Source of the DNA: Halomonas meridiana | GTDB taxonomy: Bacteria; Pseudomonadota; Gammaproteobacteria; Pseudomonadales; Halomonadaceae | DNA length: 64,000 bases | Assembly: GCF_009846525.1 (NCBI RefSeq) | Contig: NZ_CP024621.1 | Span: forward strand, 558,001-622,000 | Direction: 5' to 3' | Shown here: positions 53,588 through 61,928 of the stretch, piece after piece | Layout of the letters: each line of letters starts with the position of its first letter | Numbering within the stretch: position 1 is the first letter of the stretch | The notes under the pieces: generated by a model | The model's input: the letters and a program-made list of their open reading frames with translations, nothing else | What the model was told of the DNA's origin: nothing | Database searches by the model: none | Translations under genes and position numbers: made by a program

Positions 53588-54667
53588 TTGATTCTATTTC
53601 GGTACTTAACTCGCGAAGTGTTACTGACGATGTCTGCCGTGGCAGGCATTCTGCTGCTGGTCATCATGGGCAGCCGCTTCATCCGCTACTTCTCGGATGC
53701 TGCCGAGGGGGACTTCCCGGTCACGATTTTAGGCAGCCTGATGCTGTTTCATCTGCCGGGCTTCATGGAGCTGATTCTGCCGCTGTCGTTTTTCCTCGGC
53801 ATTCTGCTGGCGTATGGGCAGCTCTATATGAACAGTGAAATCACCGTGATGGTGGCTTGTGGCATGAGCCCAACGCGGCTCTTTCGCGTCACGCTGCTGC
53901 CCGCCACGGTGGTCGCGGTGCTGGTGGGGGTATGTAGTGTATGGTTGACTCCGGCCGGGGCGCTGCAAACCGAGGCGACGCTGGAGGAGCAACGCAGCCG
54001 TTTGGACGTGTCGGTGCTCGCCCCTGGCCGTTTCCAAGACTTCGGCGGTGGGCGGACGGCCTACATCACCGACTTCAGCAGTGACGGCACGGAAATGCAG
54101 GAAGTCCTGGTGCACGAGCAGCCCATGGCCGGCGCTGAGAAGACCCATAGCTACATCACACGGGCGGGTACGGGTTATCAGGAAACGAACGTCGACACCG
54201 GCAGTCGCTTTCTCGTTCTTGAAGATGGCGAGCGCTACGGTGTCACCCCCGGTCGCCAAGATGCCGAGCGCTTGACCTTCGAGCGCTACACGCTGCGGCT
54301 AGGGCTGAGCCGGGATCGTCAAGAGCTGGACTCCCTCGAATACGCCACCACCGCTGAGCTATGGCAAAACCCCGACCCGCGCGCCCAGGCGCAGTTCCAG
54401 TGGCGGGCAGGATTGCCGCTCATGGTCTTCATCTTGGCACTGTTGGCCCAGCCGCTTTCACGGGTAAACCCTCGCCAAGGACGCTTCGCCAAACTGCTAC
54501 CCGCCGTGTTTCTCTACGTTGCCTATTTAAGTTTGCTGCTGGCCGCCGTCGATGCCATCGGGAGTGGTTCGCTCGCGGTGGCGTTGGGCGTGTGGCCGGT
54601 GCATGCGCTGTTCTTGGGGCTTGGCTTACTGCTGTTATGGCACTCGCAACGTAAGGGAATGCGCTAA
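53588..54667 (+). CDS. lptF: LPS export ABC transporter permease LptF
   Basis: 359 residues from a TTG start (MILFRYLTREVLLT). Membrane segments 1-3 occupy about residues 12-120, the periplasmic jellyroll about 130-265 (FQDFGGGRTAYITDFSSDGTEMQEVLVHEQ), and segments 4-6 the rest. With LptG and LptB it extracts LPS from the inner membrane. Overlaps lptG by one base (TAATG). Normal length for the family. Confidence 0.95.
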   Translation: MILFRYLTREVLLTMSAVAGILLLVIMGSRFIRYFSDAAEGDFPVTILGSLMLFHLPGFMELILPLSFFLGILLAYGQLYMNSEITVMVACGMSPTRLFRVTLLPATVVAVLVGVCSVWLTPAGALQTEATLEEQRSRLDVSVLAPGRFQDFGGGRTAYITDFSSDGTEMQEVLVHEQPMAGAEKTHSYITRAGTGYQETNVDTGSRFLVLEDGERYGVTPGRQDAERLTFERYTLRLGLSRDRQELDSLEYATTAELWQNPDPRAQAQFQWRAGLPLMVFILALLAQPLSRVNPRQGRFAKLLPAVFLYVAYLSLLLAAVDAIGSGSLAVALGVWPVHALFLGLGLLLLWHSQRKGMR

Positions 54668-55737
54668 TGCTGATCGCAATGGATCAAATGGATCGCTATA
54701 TCGCCCGTAACGTGCTGGCCGCCATCGTGGTGGTGCAGTTCGTGCTGCTGGGGCTGGATATCACCATTGCCTATATCGGAGATTTAGGGGATACCCAGGG
54801 CGACTACAGCGCGCTAGACGTGCTGCTCTACTTGGGGATGCGACTCCCCTGGCGCTTTTATCAGTACGCGCCGGTCGCGGTGCTGATTGGCGCGCTGATT
54901 GGTCTGGGCAGCATGGCCTCTAGCAACGAATTGACGGTGATGCGTGCTGCTGGCCGATCGCTGGCGCGCATTGTCTGGGGCGTGATGAAGCCCGTGCTGC
55001 TGGTTGTCGTTGTGGTGCTACTGGTGGCAGAGTTCGTCAGCCCACGGACCGAGCAGTACGCCGAAGCCTGGCGCTTAGAGCAGCGCCAAGGCGAGGGGGC
55101 CATGCTCACCACCCGCAGCGGTTGGCAGTTCGAAGGCGATAGCGTCTACCGCTTCGGTGCCATTCGGGCAGATAACGTAGTGCTGGATTTAACCCGCTAC
55201 CGCTTCGACGAACGCCGCTTAGTCGAAGCCACCCATGCCAATCGTGCCCACTGGGAAGAGGGCGCATGGCTGCTCGAAGGGGTGACCACCACGCGCATTT
55301 TTGATAATCGCACCGAGTCGGCGTACCAGCCCAGTGCGGCTTGGGAAACGGCGCTCACACCGACCCAGCTGGAGCGTTTGCTGCGGGATATTGAAAGCCA
55401 AGCGCCTAGCGAGCTGTGGGCGTACGCCAACTTCCTCCAAAGCCAGAACCTGCAGGCAGACCAACCGCTCCTCTATTTTTGGCAGAAGGTGTTGATGCCG
55501 CTCACCATGGGGTCGCTGGTACTGATTGCCGCTTCGTTCGTGTTTGGTCCGCTGCGGTCAGTGGCGGCAGGCACGCGGGTCTTTTATGGCGTGGTCACCG
55601 GTCTGGTGTTCAAGTACGTACAGGATTTGCTCGCCCCGGCGTCCACCATCTTTGGCTTTTCCCCCGTTTGGGCGGTGCTGGTGCCGACCCTTGCCTGTGC
55701 CGCGGTAGGGATCTACTTCTTGCGGCGAAATGGCTAA
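54667..55737 (+). CDS. lptG: LPS export ABC transporter permease LptG
   Basis: 356 residues; the conserved N-terminus MDRYIARNVLAAIVVVQ begins at residue 8, so a start at 54679 or 54688 is as likely as 54667. Same architecture as LptF: three membrane segments, periplasmic jellyroll (about 130-265, LTTRSGWQFEGDSVYRFG), three membrane segments. The end overlaps the RDD gene by 8 bases. LptF and LptG form the heterodimeric core of the LPS extractor. Confidence 0.95.
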   Translation: MLIAMDQMDRYIARNVLAAIVVVQFVLLGLDITIAYIGDLGDTQGDYSALDVLLYLGMRLPWRFYQYAPVAVLIGALIGLGSMASSNELTVMRAAGRSLARIVWGVMKPVLLVVVVVLLVAEFVSPRTEQYAEAWRLEQRQGEGAMLTTRSGWQFEGDSVYRFGAIRADNVVLDLTRYRFDERRLVEATHANRAHWEEGAWLLEGVTTTRIFDNRTESAYQPSAAWETALTPTQLERLLRDIESQAPSELWAYANFLQSQNLQADQPLLYFWQKVLMPLTMGSLVLIAASFVFGPLRSVAAGTRVFYGVVTGLVFKYVQDLLAPASTIFGFSPVWAVLVPTLACAAVGIYFLRRNG

Positions 55738-56245
55738 GCGCCGCGAAGACGCGAACCAGGAGACAAGAACAGTGACGACACGACGCTTTACTCAATTGGA
55801 TGACGTGTGGCCCGCCGGGCTGGGCCGACGGTTGGGAGCTATGCTGTACGATGGCTTTTTGGTCACGGCCATCTGGATCGCCGTGACCGTGGCGCATTTG
55901 GCCTTTTTCCGCTTCGTGCTCGGCCAGCCCGCCGAGGAGATTGGCACTACGGCTTTCGATATCTGGAGCTTGCGGCTCATGCTGCTGTTTTTCGTCACGC
56001 TGTTTTTCGTGTACTCCTGGCGCCGGGGTGGCATGACGCTGGGTATGCAGGCGTGGCGGCTGCGGGTGCAAACCCTGGATGGCCACGCGATCACGCTGAA
56101 GCAGAGCCTGATTCGCTGCGCAACCGCGTGGCTCTCGCTGGCGGCGTTCGGTATTGGCTACTGGTGGGTACTGTTTGATGGGCAGCGCAGAAGCTGGCCC
56201 GACATCGCCTCCAAGACAGAGACCGTGGTGCTGCCGAAAAAATAA
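55730..56245 (+). CDS. RDD family membrane protein
   Basis: 171 residues with three to four membrane segments. The RDD pattern appears as GLGRRLGAMLYDGFLV (Arg and Asp, about residues 31-46) and GMTLGMQAWRLRVQTLDG further on. Function of the family is poorly known; some members affect ion tolerance. The start overlaps lptG, and RDD genes after lptFG are seen in related bacteria, so co-transcription is likely. Confidence 0.85.
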   Translation: MAKRREDANQETRTVTTRRFTQLDDVWPAGLGRRLGAMLYDGFLVTAIWIAVTVAHLAFFRFVLGQPAEEIGTTAFDIWSLRLMLLFFVTLFFVYSWRRGGMTLGMQAWRLRVQTLDGHAITLKQSLIRCATAWLSLAAFGIGYWWVLFDGQRRSWPDIASKTETVVLPKK

Positions 56246-56345
56246 TGGGAGAGCGGTGCCCACGGAAATAGCCCGCCGACCAACGGGTTATGCCATGTCT
56301 CAATGGCCTTAAGGCGAATCGATACTAAAGAACAACGTTTTCTAC

Positions 56346-56374
56346 TTGAAAAGATGTATGCGAATCATTTACAT
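56346..56374 (+). promoter_or_regulatory. bfd promoter with overlapping Fur-like box
   Basis: TTGAAA (56346-56351), a 17-base spacer, and TTACAT (56369-56374). A Fur-like 7-1-7 palindrome TGCGAAT-C-ATTTACA (56359-56373) matches 10 of 14 positions of TGATAAT-n-ATTATCA and covers the spacer and -10. Iron repression of bfd is known in other gammaproteobacteria. Confidence 0.6.
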
Positions 56375-56375
56375 T

Positions 56376-56398
56376 CACCTCATGATTTTTATGAGGTG
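56376..56398 (+). promoter_or_regulatory. Hairpin covering the bfd ribosome site
   Basis: CACCTCAT / ATGAGGTG, 8-base stem with a T-rich 7-base loop. The 3' arm contains the GAGG ribosome site used by the bfd ATG at 56404, so folding would block translation. Confidence 0.5.
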
Positions 56399-56403
56399 TC
56401 GCC

Positions 56404-56610
56404 ATGTACGTGTGTGTGTGCAAGGGAGTAACCGATCATCAGATTCGCCAGCAGGTTAGCGACGGAGCGCGCAGCTGGCGGGAAGTCCGCGAAGCCACTG
56501 GCTGCGGCACCCAGTGTGGCAAATGCGCCTGCTTCGCCAAATCCCTCACCCGCGAGGCCGTTCAGGCCGTACGCGCCGAGTCTGATATGAGTCTCGCTTA
56601 CGCCGTATGA
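56404..56610 (+). CDS. bfd: Bacterioferritin-associated ferredoxin Bfd
   Basis: 68 residues. The four [2Fe-2S] ligands appear as CVC near residues 4-6 and CGTQCGKC (about 34-41), the BFD/Fer2_BFD pattern. Bfd gives electrons to heme in bacterioferritin to release stored iron. The bfr gene lies 183 bases downstream on the same strand. A Fur-like promoter and an SD-blocking hairpin precede it. Confidence 0.95.
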   Translation: MYVCVCKGVTDHQIRQQVSDGARSWREVREATGCGTQCGKCACFAKSLTREAVQAVRAESDMSLAYAV

Positions 56611-56695
56611 CGCGAATCACTCTTGTTAGGCTTATCGTTAGCAAATAATTGATTTACTTGAATTTTTATCGCCATGGCTGATACTCTCAACACCG

Positions 56696-56724
56696 TTGGG
56701 AGTTAGCCTTTTATGGCCTATACT
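56696..56724 (+). promoter_or_regulatory. Candidate sigma-70 promoter for bfr
   Basis: TTGGGA (56696-56701), a 17-base spacer, and TATACT (56719-56724), 69 bases before the bfr ATG. This suggests bfr is transcribed apart from bfd, as expected when the two respond oppositely to iron. Confidence 0.5.
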
Positions 56725-56793
56725 CCTTGATTAACGTAAGAGTACGGTGCAAAACAGTACTTTATAGGGCAATACGCTAAAAAAGGTGACGGC

Positions 56794-57279
56794 ATGAAAG
56801 GCGATCCGAAAGTAATTCAGCATCTCAATATCGCGCTTGGCAACGAACTCGTGGCGATCAACCAGTACTTTTTACATGCCAAGATGTATAAAGACTGGGG
56901 CCTCAAAGTGCTAGCCAAGTGGGAGTACGATGAGTCCATCGAAGAGATGCAGCACGCTGACAAGCTCATCGAACGCATTCTGTTCTTGGAGGGCATCCCG
57001 AACCTTCAAGATCTCGGTAAGCTGCACATCGGTGAAAACGTCAAAGAGATGCTCGAGTGCGATCTCAAGATCGAGCATGACGGCCGTAACGACTACATCG
57101 AAGCCATCACTTATTGTGAAAGCGTCAAAGATTACGTGACGCGTGATCTGCTTCGCGATCTGCTGGCCGACGAAGAGGGCCACATCGATCATATCGAAAC
57201 GCAGCTCAAACTGATCGATCAGGTGGGTATCCAGAACTACCTGCAAAAGCACATGGCACTGGCCACTGACGAAGAGTAA
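56794..57279 (+). CDS. bfr: Bacterioferritin
   Basis: 161 residues. Four-helix ferritin with the start [29 protein letters not shown]; ferroxidase ligands Glu18, Glu51 and His54 ([13 protein letters not shown]), and Glu127/His130 ([10 protein letters not shown]). The heme-binding Met is M52 in IEEMQHAD. It stores iron as a 24-mer with heme at dimer interfaces. The preceding AAAAAAGGTGACGGC contains the ribosome site. The full ligand set indicates an active ferroxidase. Confidence 0.96.
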   Translation: MKGDPKVIQHLNIALGNELVAINQYFLHAKMYKDWGLKVLAKWEYDESIEEMQHADKLIERILFLEGIPNLQDLGKLHIGENVKEMLECDLKIEHDGRNDYIEAITYCESVKDYVTRDLLRDLLADEEGHIDHIETQLKLIDQVGIQNYLQKHMALATDEE

Positions 57280-57314
57280 GTCAGCGATCCAGCCACGCGT
57301 CAACGCGCGAATAG

Positions 57315-57344
57315 AAACGGGCAGCCTCCAGAGGCTGCCCGTTT
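57315..57344. terminator. Bidirectional terminator between bfr and cstA
   Basis: AAACGGGCAGCCT / AGGCTGCCCGTTT, perfect 13-base stem with loop CCAG, followed by TGCGTTTC on the + strand and by TCTATTCGC on the - strand. It lies between convergent genes bfr and cstA. Confidence 0.8.
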
Positions 57345-57375
57345 TGCGTTTCAGTGCAAAGTGTTGACCTGATAT

Positions 57376-58845
57376 TTACCGATTGCTAGTAGCCAGCGTA
57401 GCGTCTTGATCCAGCGCACCAGGCACCGGCTCATCCACGCTAAAGGTGGCGCGGCTGAGGCGGCGCACGCGCTTCATGAAGAGCGCAATACAGACTAGCG
57501 TGCCAAGTGCCGCGACGATGTAGCTGGTTTGCAGCGGCAGGTTAAAGCCAATCGGCGCGTAAGCGAGGTAGGTGAAGGTCGCCATGGTCATAAATACCGC
57601 CGGAATCGAGGTGATCAGGTAGGGCTTGCGCGATAGCACCAGATACATCGTGCCGGTCCAGAGCGCAATCACGGCGGTGGTTTGGTTGGCCCAGGAGAAG
57701 TAGCGCCATAGCAGCGTGAAGTCCATATGGGTGAGCGCGTAAGACATCACGAACAGCGGCAGCGCAATCAAGATACGCTTGACGATGGGCTTTTGCTCTA
57801 CTTTCAAATAGTCGGCAATGATCATCCGTGCGCTGCGGAAAGCGGTATCACCCGAGGTGATGGGCAGCACAATGACGCCCAGCACGGCTAGCGTGCCGCC
57901 AACCGCGCCCAGCATCGTGGTGGACACTTCACTCACGACAGCGGCCGGGCCGCCCGCTGCCAATACATCGGAAAGCGACTGTTCACCCTGGAACAGGCTC
58001 ATGGCCGCCGCTGCCCAAATCATGGCGATCACACCCTCGGCGATCATCATGCCGTAGAAAATCTTGCGGCCGTTGGTTTCGTTTTCCGTCGTGCGCGAGA
58101 TGATCGGCGTTTGGGTGGCGTGGAAGCCAGAAAGCGCACCGCAGGAGATGGTCAGGAACAGCAGCGGGAAGATCGGCGCGTTATCCGGGTGCATGTTCTG
58201 GAACGACAGCTCTGGGATAGGTGCGCCCGTCACGACCAAGCCAATGCCGATGCCAGCGGCGCTAAACAGTAGCAGCGCGCCGAAGTAGGGGTAAATACGT
58301 CCAATGACTTTATCGATCGGCAGCAGCGTGGCAATCAGGTAATAGGCAAAAATGGCCAGGATGATCAACGTGAGCGACAGCGACGTCATGTTGGCCAACA
58401 GGGCCGCCGGAGAAGTCACGAATACGGTACCGACCAACAGCAGCAGCAAGATCGCGAAGCCATTCACTACGTGCTTCATCGTTTTGCCCAGAAATTTACC
58501 CGCTAACTGGGGCAGGTGGGCGCCGTGGTTACGGATGGAGATCATGCCGGTCAGGTAGTCGTGAACCGCACCTGCGAAAATACAACCAATCACGATCCAT
58601 ACAAACGCCACCGGGCCATAGAGAGCGCCCAGGATAGGGCCAAAAATCGGCCCTACACCGGCAATATTGAGCAGCTGAATAAGCGAGTTGCGCGTGGTAT
58701 TCATCGGCACGTAGTCGATGTCGTCGCGCATGCTGAACGCCGGTGTTTGTCGCTTGCGGTCCGCGACAAACACGCGCTCGACAAACTTGCCATAGGTAAA
58801 GTAACCCACGACTAATAGTACTATCGAGAGAATGAACGTAATCAT
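57376..58845 (-). CDS. cstA: CstA-family carbon starvation/pyruvate-type transporter, short form
   Basis: 489 residues from the ATG at 58845 (MITFILSIVLLVVGYFTYGKF), with more than twelve membrane segments. Family motifs: NIAGVGPIFGPILGALYGP near residue 62, GAVHDYLTGMISIRNHG, SGFHATQTPIISRT, and a long hydrophobic core. E. coli CstA and BtsT are about 700 residues, so this is the shorter class. Known members import pyruvate or peptides. It is flanked by two near-identical terminator stems. Confidence 0.88.
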   Translation of the reverse strand: MITFILSIVLLVVGYFTYGKFVERVFVADRKRQTPAFSMRDDIDYVPMNTTRNSLIQLLNIAGVGPIFGPILGALYGPVAFVWIVIGCIFAGAVHDYLTGMISIRNHGAHLPQLAGKFLGKTMKHVVNGFAILLLLLVGTVFVTSPAALLANMTSLSLTLIILAIFAYYLIATLLPIDKVIGRIYPYFGALLLFSAAGIGIGLVVTGAPIPELSFQNMHPDNAPIFPLLFLTISCGALSGFHATQTPIISRTTENETNGRKIFYGMMIAEGVIAMIWAAAAMSLFQGEQSLSDVLAAGGPAAVVSEVSTTMLGAVGGTLAVLGVIVLPITSGDTAFRSARMIIADYLKVEQKPIVKRILIALPLFVMSYALTHMDFTLLWRYFSWANQTTAVIALWTGTMYLVLSRKPYLITSIPAVFMTMATFTYLAYAPIGFNLPLQTSYIVAALGTLVCIALFMKRVRRLSRATFSVDEPVPGALDQDATLATSNR

Positions 58846-58992
58846 AGAAAGCACTCAACTGGTCAGGGAGGGTGTTAAGCGGACAGCCATACAGCAAGCC
58901 GCGCTTATTTAGCCGGGGTGAATGTACAGAGACGTGCCGATAAGTGCTTTACGACTTTAGTGGCCCGCGACGTTAGTCGCTGATCCGTCAGC

Positions 58993-59020
58993 AAAAAAAT
59001 GGGCAGCCATGAGGCTGCCC
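58993..59020 (-). terminator. sodC terminator
   Basis: On the - strand GGGCAGCC / GGCTGCCC (8-base stem, four-base loop, 59001-59020), followed by a run of seven Ts (complement of 58993-58999). Typical intrinsic terminator 37 bases after the sodC stop. Confidence 0.85.
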
Positions 59021-59057
59021 GGTTTGAAACGGTGGCAAAAACAGCATCAATAGAGCA

Positions 59058-59591
59058 TTAAGACGAGACAACGCCGCAGGCCATGCGAGCACCGCCACCG
59101 CCGAGGTGGGGCTCATCCGCGTAAGTATCGCCCCCGGCGTGAATCATGAGGCTGCGGCCCGGCATGTCTTCCATGCTAAGGCGCGGAGCCAGTACCGGTA
59201 GGTTGGCTTCGCCATCGTCATTGACAGTGAGCACGGGCAGGTCACCCAAGTGGCCGTCACCGTAGGGGCCTTGGTGGGTGCCCGCCTCTTCTGGGTCGTA
59301 GTGGCCACCGGCCGACAGCGCAGCGGTCATCTCTCCGCTGTCGTTGTCGGCAGGTTCGCAGCTAGCATTTTGGTGGACGTGAAAGCCGTAAACACCCGGC
59401 TCTAAACCGGTGAGTGAGGGAGTGAGCAGCACGCCGTGCTCGGTATGCTCAACGGCCACCGTGCCAATGGACTCCTCCACACCGTCGGCGCTGACCTTAT
59501 GCATCTCGACATCCAGCGACTCGTTAGCGTGAACCGCCGTGGCCAACAGCATGCTCGCGGCAATACCGGTAAGGGGTAGTGAATAGCGCAT
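59058..59591 (-). CDS. sodC: Periplasmic Cu/Zn superoxide dismutase
   Basis: 177 residues; signal peptide to about residue 22 (TAVHA). Copper ligands in GFHVHQN, the bridging and zinc ligands in GGHYDPEEAGTHQGPYGDGHLGDLP, the fourth Cu His in MIHAGGD, the disulfide Cys pair (ASCEP and ARMACGVV) and the active-site Arg in GGARMAC are all present. It removes superoxide in the periplasm. AAAGGAG precedes the ATG. Stands alone with its own terminator. Confidence 0.95.
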   Translation of the reverse strand: MRYSLPLTGIAASMLLATAVHANESLDVEMHKVSADGVEESIGTVAVEHTEHGVLLTPSLTGLEPGVYGFHVHQNASCEPADNDSGEMTAALSAGGHYDPEEAGTHQGPYGDGHLGDLPVLTVNDDGEANLPVLAPRLSMEDMPGRSLMIHAGGDTYADEPHLGGGGARMACGVVSS

Positions 59592-59661
59592 CTTGGTTGC
59601 TCCTTTCCTTATCCATGGAAGCCCTAAAAAGGGGCGCTATTACAGCGTAGCTGCCCGCTGC

Positions 59662-61077
59662 TCAACCCGCCAACGTGAGCGTCTGGTCGCACACTTTCTC
59701 GATCAATGCCGGGTCGTGGCTGACCAGCATCACCGCGCAGGCCTGCTCCCGGGCCAGCTCCACCAGCAGGCCGAGCGTCTGCTGCTGGGTGACAGGGTCG
59801 AGCCGTGAGGTAGGCTCATCAGCAAATAGAAAGCGCGGCTTGAGCAGCAGCACGCGCAGAATGGCAAAGCGCTGCAGCTCACCACCGGAGATTTCCCCCG
59901 GTCGACGGCTCAACAGCTGCTCGTTTAGGCCCAAACGCTGAATCAAAGGGGCAATCGCGCGCTGCTCGAAGCGGTGGCGGCGCTGCAAATCCTCCAGCAG
60001 TTGGGTCAGGCTCCAGTGGGGTGAAAAAGCGGCGGGCGGGTCTTGGTAGAGCTTTTGGCGGCCAAGCCTCGGCATCTCGCGGGAGATATCAACGCGGCCA
60101 GCATTGGGGCGTGTCACGCCGAGTAGAATATCGCCCAGCGTGCTCTTGCCACAGCCGGAGGGGCCGACAACACCGACGATTTCCCCGGGGCGCACGCTGA
60201 CGGAAAGGTCGCGAAACAGCTCGCGCCCGCCACGCGCCATGCGCAGCGCATCCGCACTGATGACGGGGGCCTGGGCGCTGCCCATGAAAGAGGGCGGGTC
60301 TGGCCAGCGGCTGGGCTCCGCCCCTAATAAGCGCTGGGCATACGCCGTTTGTGGATGGTTGAGCAGCACGTCTGCCGGGCCACGTTCAACGACCTGGCCC
60401 TGACGCAGGATGATGACGTCGCCCCCTAACCGCCTGGCGACCTCGATATCGTGGGTAATCGTCAGCAGTGCGCCGCCTCGGTTGGGCGTGTGGGCAAGCA
60501 GTTCGACCACTTCATCCCGGCGCGGGGCATCCAGCCCCTTGGTAGGCTCATCGGCAATCACGATGGGCGCGCCCGCCGCGCTGGCGGCGGCAAACGCCAC
60601 CCGCTGGGCCATGCCGCCGGAAAGCTCCCCCGGCAGCTTGTTCAGCGCCTGGGCTAAGCCCAAGCGGCTCAACTCTGCGCTGGCGGCCTCGTTGGCGGCT
60701 GGCGTTGTTTTTCCCGCCACAAAACGATGCGTTTCCGCGACTTGCGCATGCGCGCGCATGGTGGGGTCGAGCGCATGCCAGGGCTCTTGAGGCAGCAGCG
60801 CCAGGGTTCGCCCCCATAGGGCGTGGCGGGTAGCGGGTTCTGCTGCCGCAAAGCGCTTTCCGGCGATTTCCAGCGCGCCTTGGGCGCTCAGTCCAGCAGG
60901 CAGGGTGCCCATAATGGCTTGGGCGATCAGGCTCTTACCGGAGCCGGTTTCGCCTAGTAGCGTGAGGCGCTGACCGGCTTCCAAGGTAAAGCTGATCGGG
61001 GCAATGGTGACGCCGTCCCCGCTGATCGCTAATTCGTTCACTTGTAGCAGCGTGGTGGTTAAGGTCATCGATGTCAT
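59662..61077 (-). CDS. Peptide/nickel-type ABC transporter ATPase, two ATPase domains fused
   Basis: 471 residues from the ATG at 61077, overlapping the permease stop as ATGA. First domain (about 8-240): Walker A GETGSGKSL, signature LSGGMAQR, Walker B IVIADEPTKGLD. Second domain (about 258-470): Walker A GPSGCGKST, signature ISGGELQR, Walker B FLFADEPTSRLD. It therefore replaces separate DppD and DppF subunits in one chain. Last gene of the importer operon running from the right edge. Confidence 0.92.
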   Translation of the reverse strand: MTSMTLTTTLLQVNELAISGDGVTIAPISFTLEAGQRLTLLGETGSGKSLIAQAIMGTLPAGLSAQGALEIAGKRFAAAEPATRHALWGRTLALLPQEPWHALDPTMRAHAQVAETHRFVAGKTTPAANEAASAELSRLGLAQALNKLPGELSGGMAQRVAFAAASAAGAPIVIADEPTKGLDAPRRDEVVELLAHTPNRGGALLTITHDIEVARRLGGDVIILRQGQVVERGPADVLLNHPQTAYAQRLLGAEPSRWPDPPSFMGSAQAPVISADALRMARGGRELFRDLSVSVRPGEIVGVVGPSGCGKSTLGDILLGVTRPNAGRVDISREMPRLGRQKLYQDPPAAFSPHWSLTQLLEDLQRRHRFEQRAIAPLIQRLGLNEQLLSRRPGEISGGELQRFAILRVLLLKPRFLFADEPTSRLDPVTQQQTLGLLVELAREQACAVMLVSHDPALIEKVCDQTLTLAG

Positions 61078-61928
61078 CGCGGGTCCTTCCCAGCCAGGAG
61101 GTTTAAGCTCAGTACCACCACGAACAGAACGATGATCGGCTGTGCCATGGCCCAGGGGGCTTCGTGGTAGTAGGGCAGCAGTTCGATCATCATCAGGCCA
61201 AGCTCGGCGGTGGGTGGGCGCAATCCGACACTCACAAAGCCAAGCGCCGCCATAGCGAGAATGGCGCTGGCGGCGCCAAAGGCTGCTAAGGTGAATACCT
61301 GGGGGGCTAGCTCTGGCCACAAGTGGCGGCGGAACAGCATCACCGATCCAAAGCCGAGAAGACGGCTCGCTTCGATTTGCGGCGAGCTCACCAGCGCCTG
61401 GGTACGGGCACGCACCACGCGGAAGTACTCGATCCACAGCACCAGTGAAATACCCACATAAAGCGCCCAGAAATTGCCGGGCGCAATGGCCACCAGCAGA
61501 AGCACCAGCAGTAGGCCGGGCAGGGCTAGGCAAGCATCCGCGATGCTACCCAGCACGCGGTCACACCAGCCGCCTCGCCAACCGGCCATGACGCCCAGCA
61601 AAACGCCAGGAATGGCAGCGGTGGCGACGCTCAGTAATGCCATGCCCAGCGATAGCTGAATGGCTGACGCCAAGCGTGCCAGCATGCTGCGGCCCAAATG
61701 GTCGGTGCCGAAAGGCTCGGTCAGCGAAGGTGCCTGCAAAATACGTGTTAACTGCTGACGGGCAGGGTCGGCATCGCTTAACCAGGGCACCAGCCAGGCA
61801 AAGGCCAGTAGCAGCAGGAGTAAGCCCGCGCCCCACCACTGACGAACCGTGAGTGAAGTGAAGTAACGGCGCAAGGGTGATGACGCTGTACGCGACGCCG
61901 TGGAAGATGATGAGGAATCAGGCATCAT
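61074..61928 (-). CDS. Peptide/nickel-type ABC transporter permease, DppC-like
   Basis: 284 residues with an N-terminal Ser/Thr-rich tail, one membrane segment (about 34-51), and the permease domain with five more segments. The conserved EPFGTDHLGRSMLARL segment (about 70-85) is the DppC/OppC mark, and YFRVVRARTQALVSSPQIEASRLLG is the EAA coupling region. Overlaps the partner permease by 4 bases and the ATPase by 4 bases, so all are co-translated. Confidence 0.92.
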   Translation of the reverse strand: MMPDSSSSSTASRTASSPLRRYFTSLTVRQWWGAGLLLLLLAFAWLVPWLSDADPARQQLTRILQAPSLTEPFGTDHLGRSMLARLASAIQLSLGMALLSVATAAIPGVLLGVMAGWRGGWCDRVLGSIADACLALPGLLLVLLLVAIAPGNFWALYVGISLVLWIEYFRVVRARTQALVSSPQIEASRLLGFGSVMLFRRHLWPELAPQVFTLAAFGAASAILAMAALGFVSVGLRPPTAELGLMMIELLPYYHEAPWAMAQPIIVLFVVVLSLNLLAGKDPR

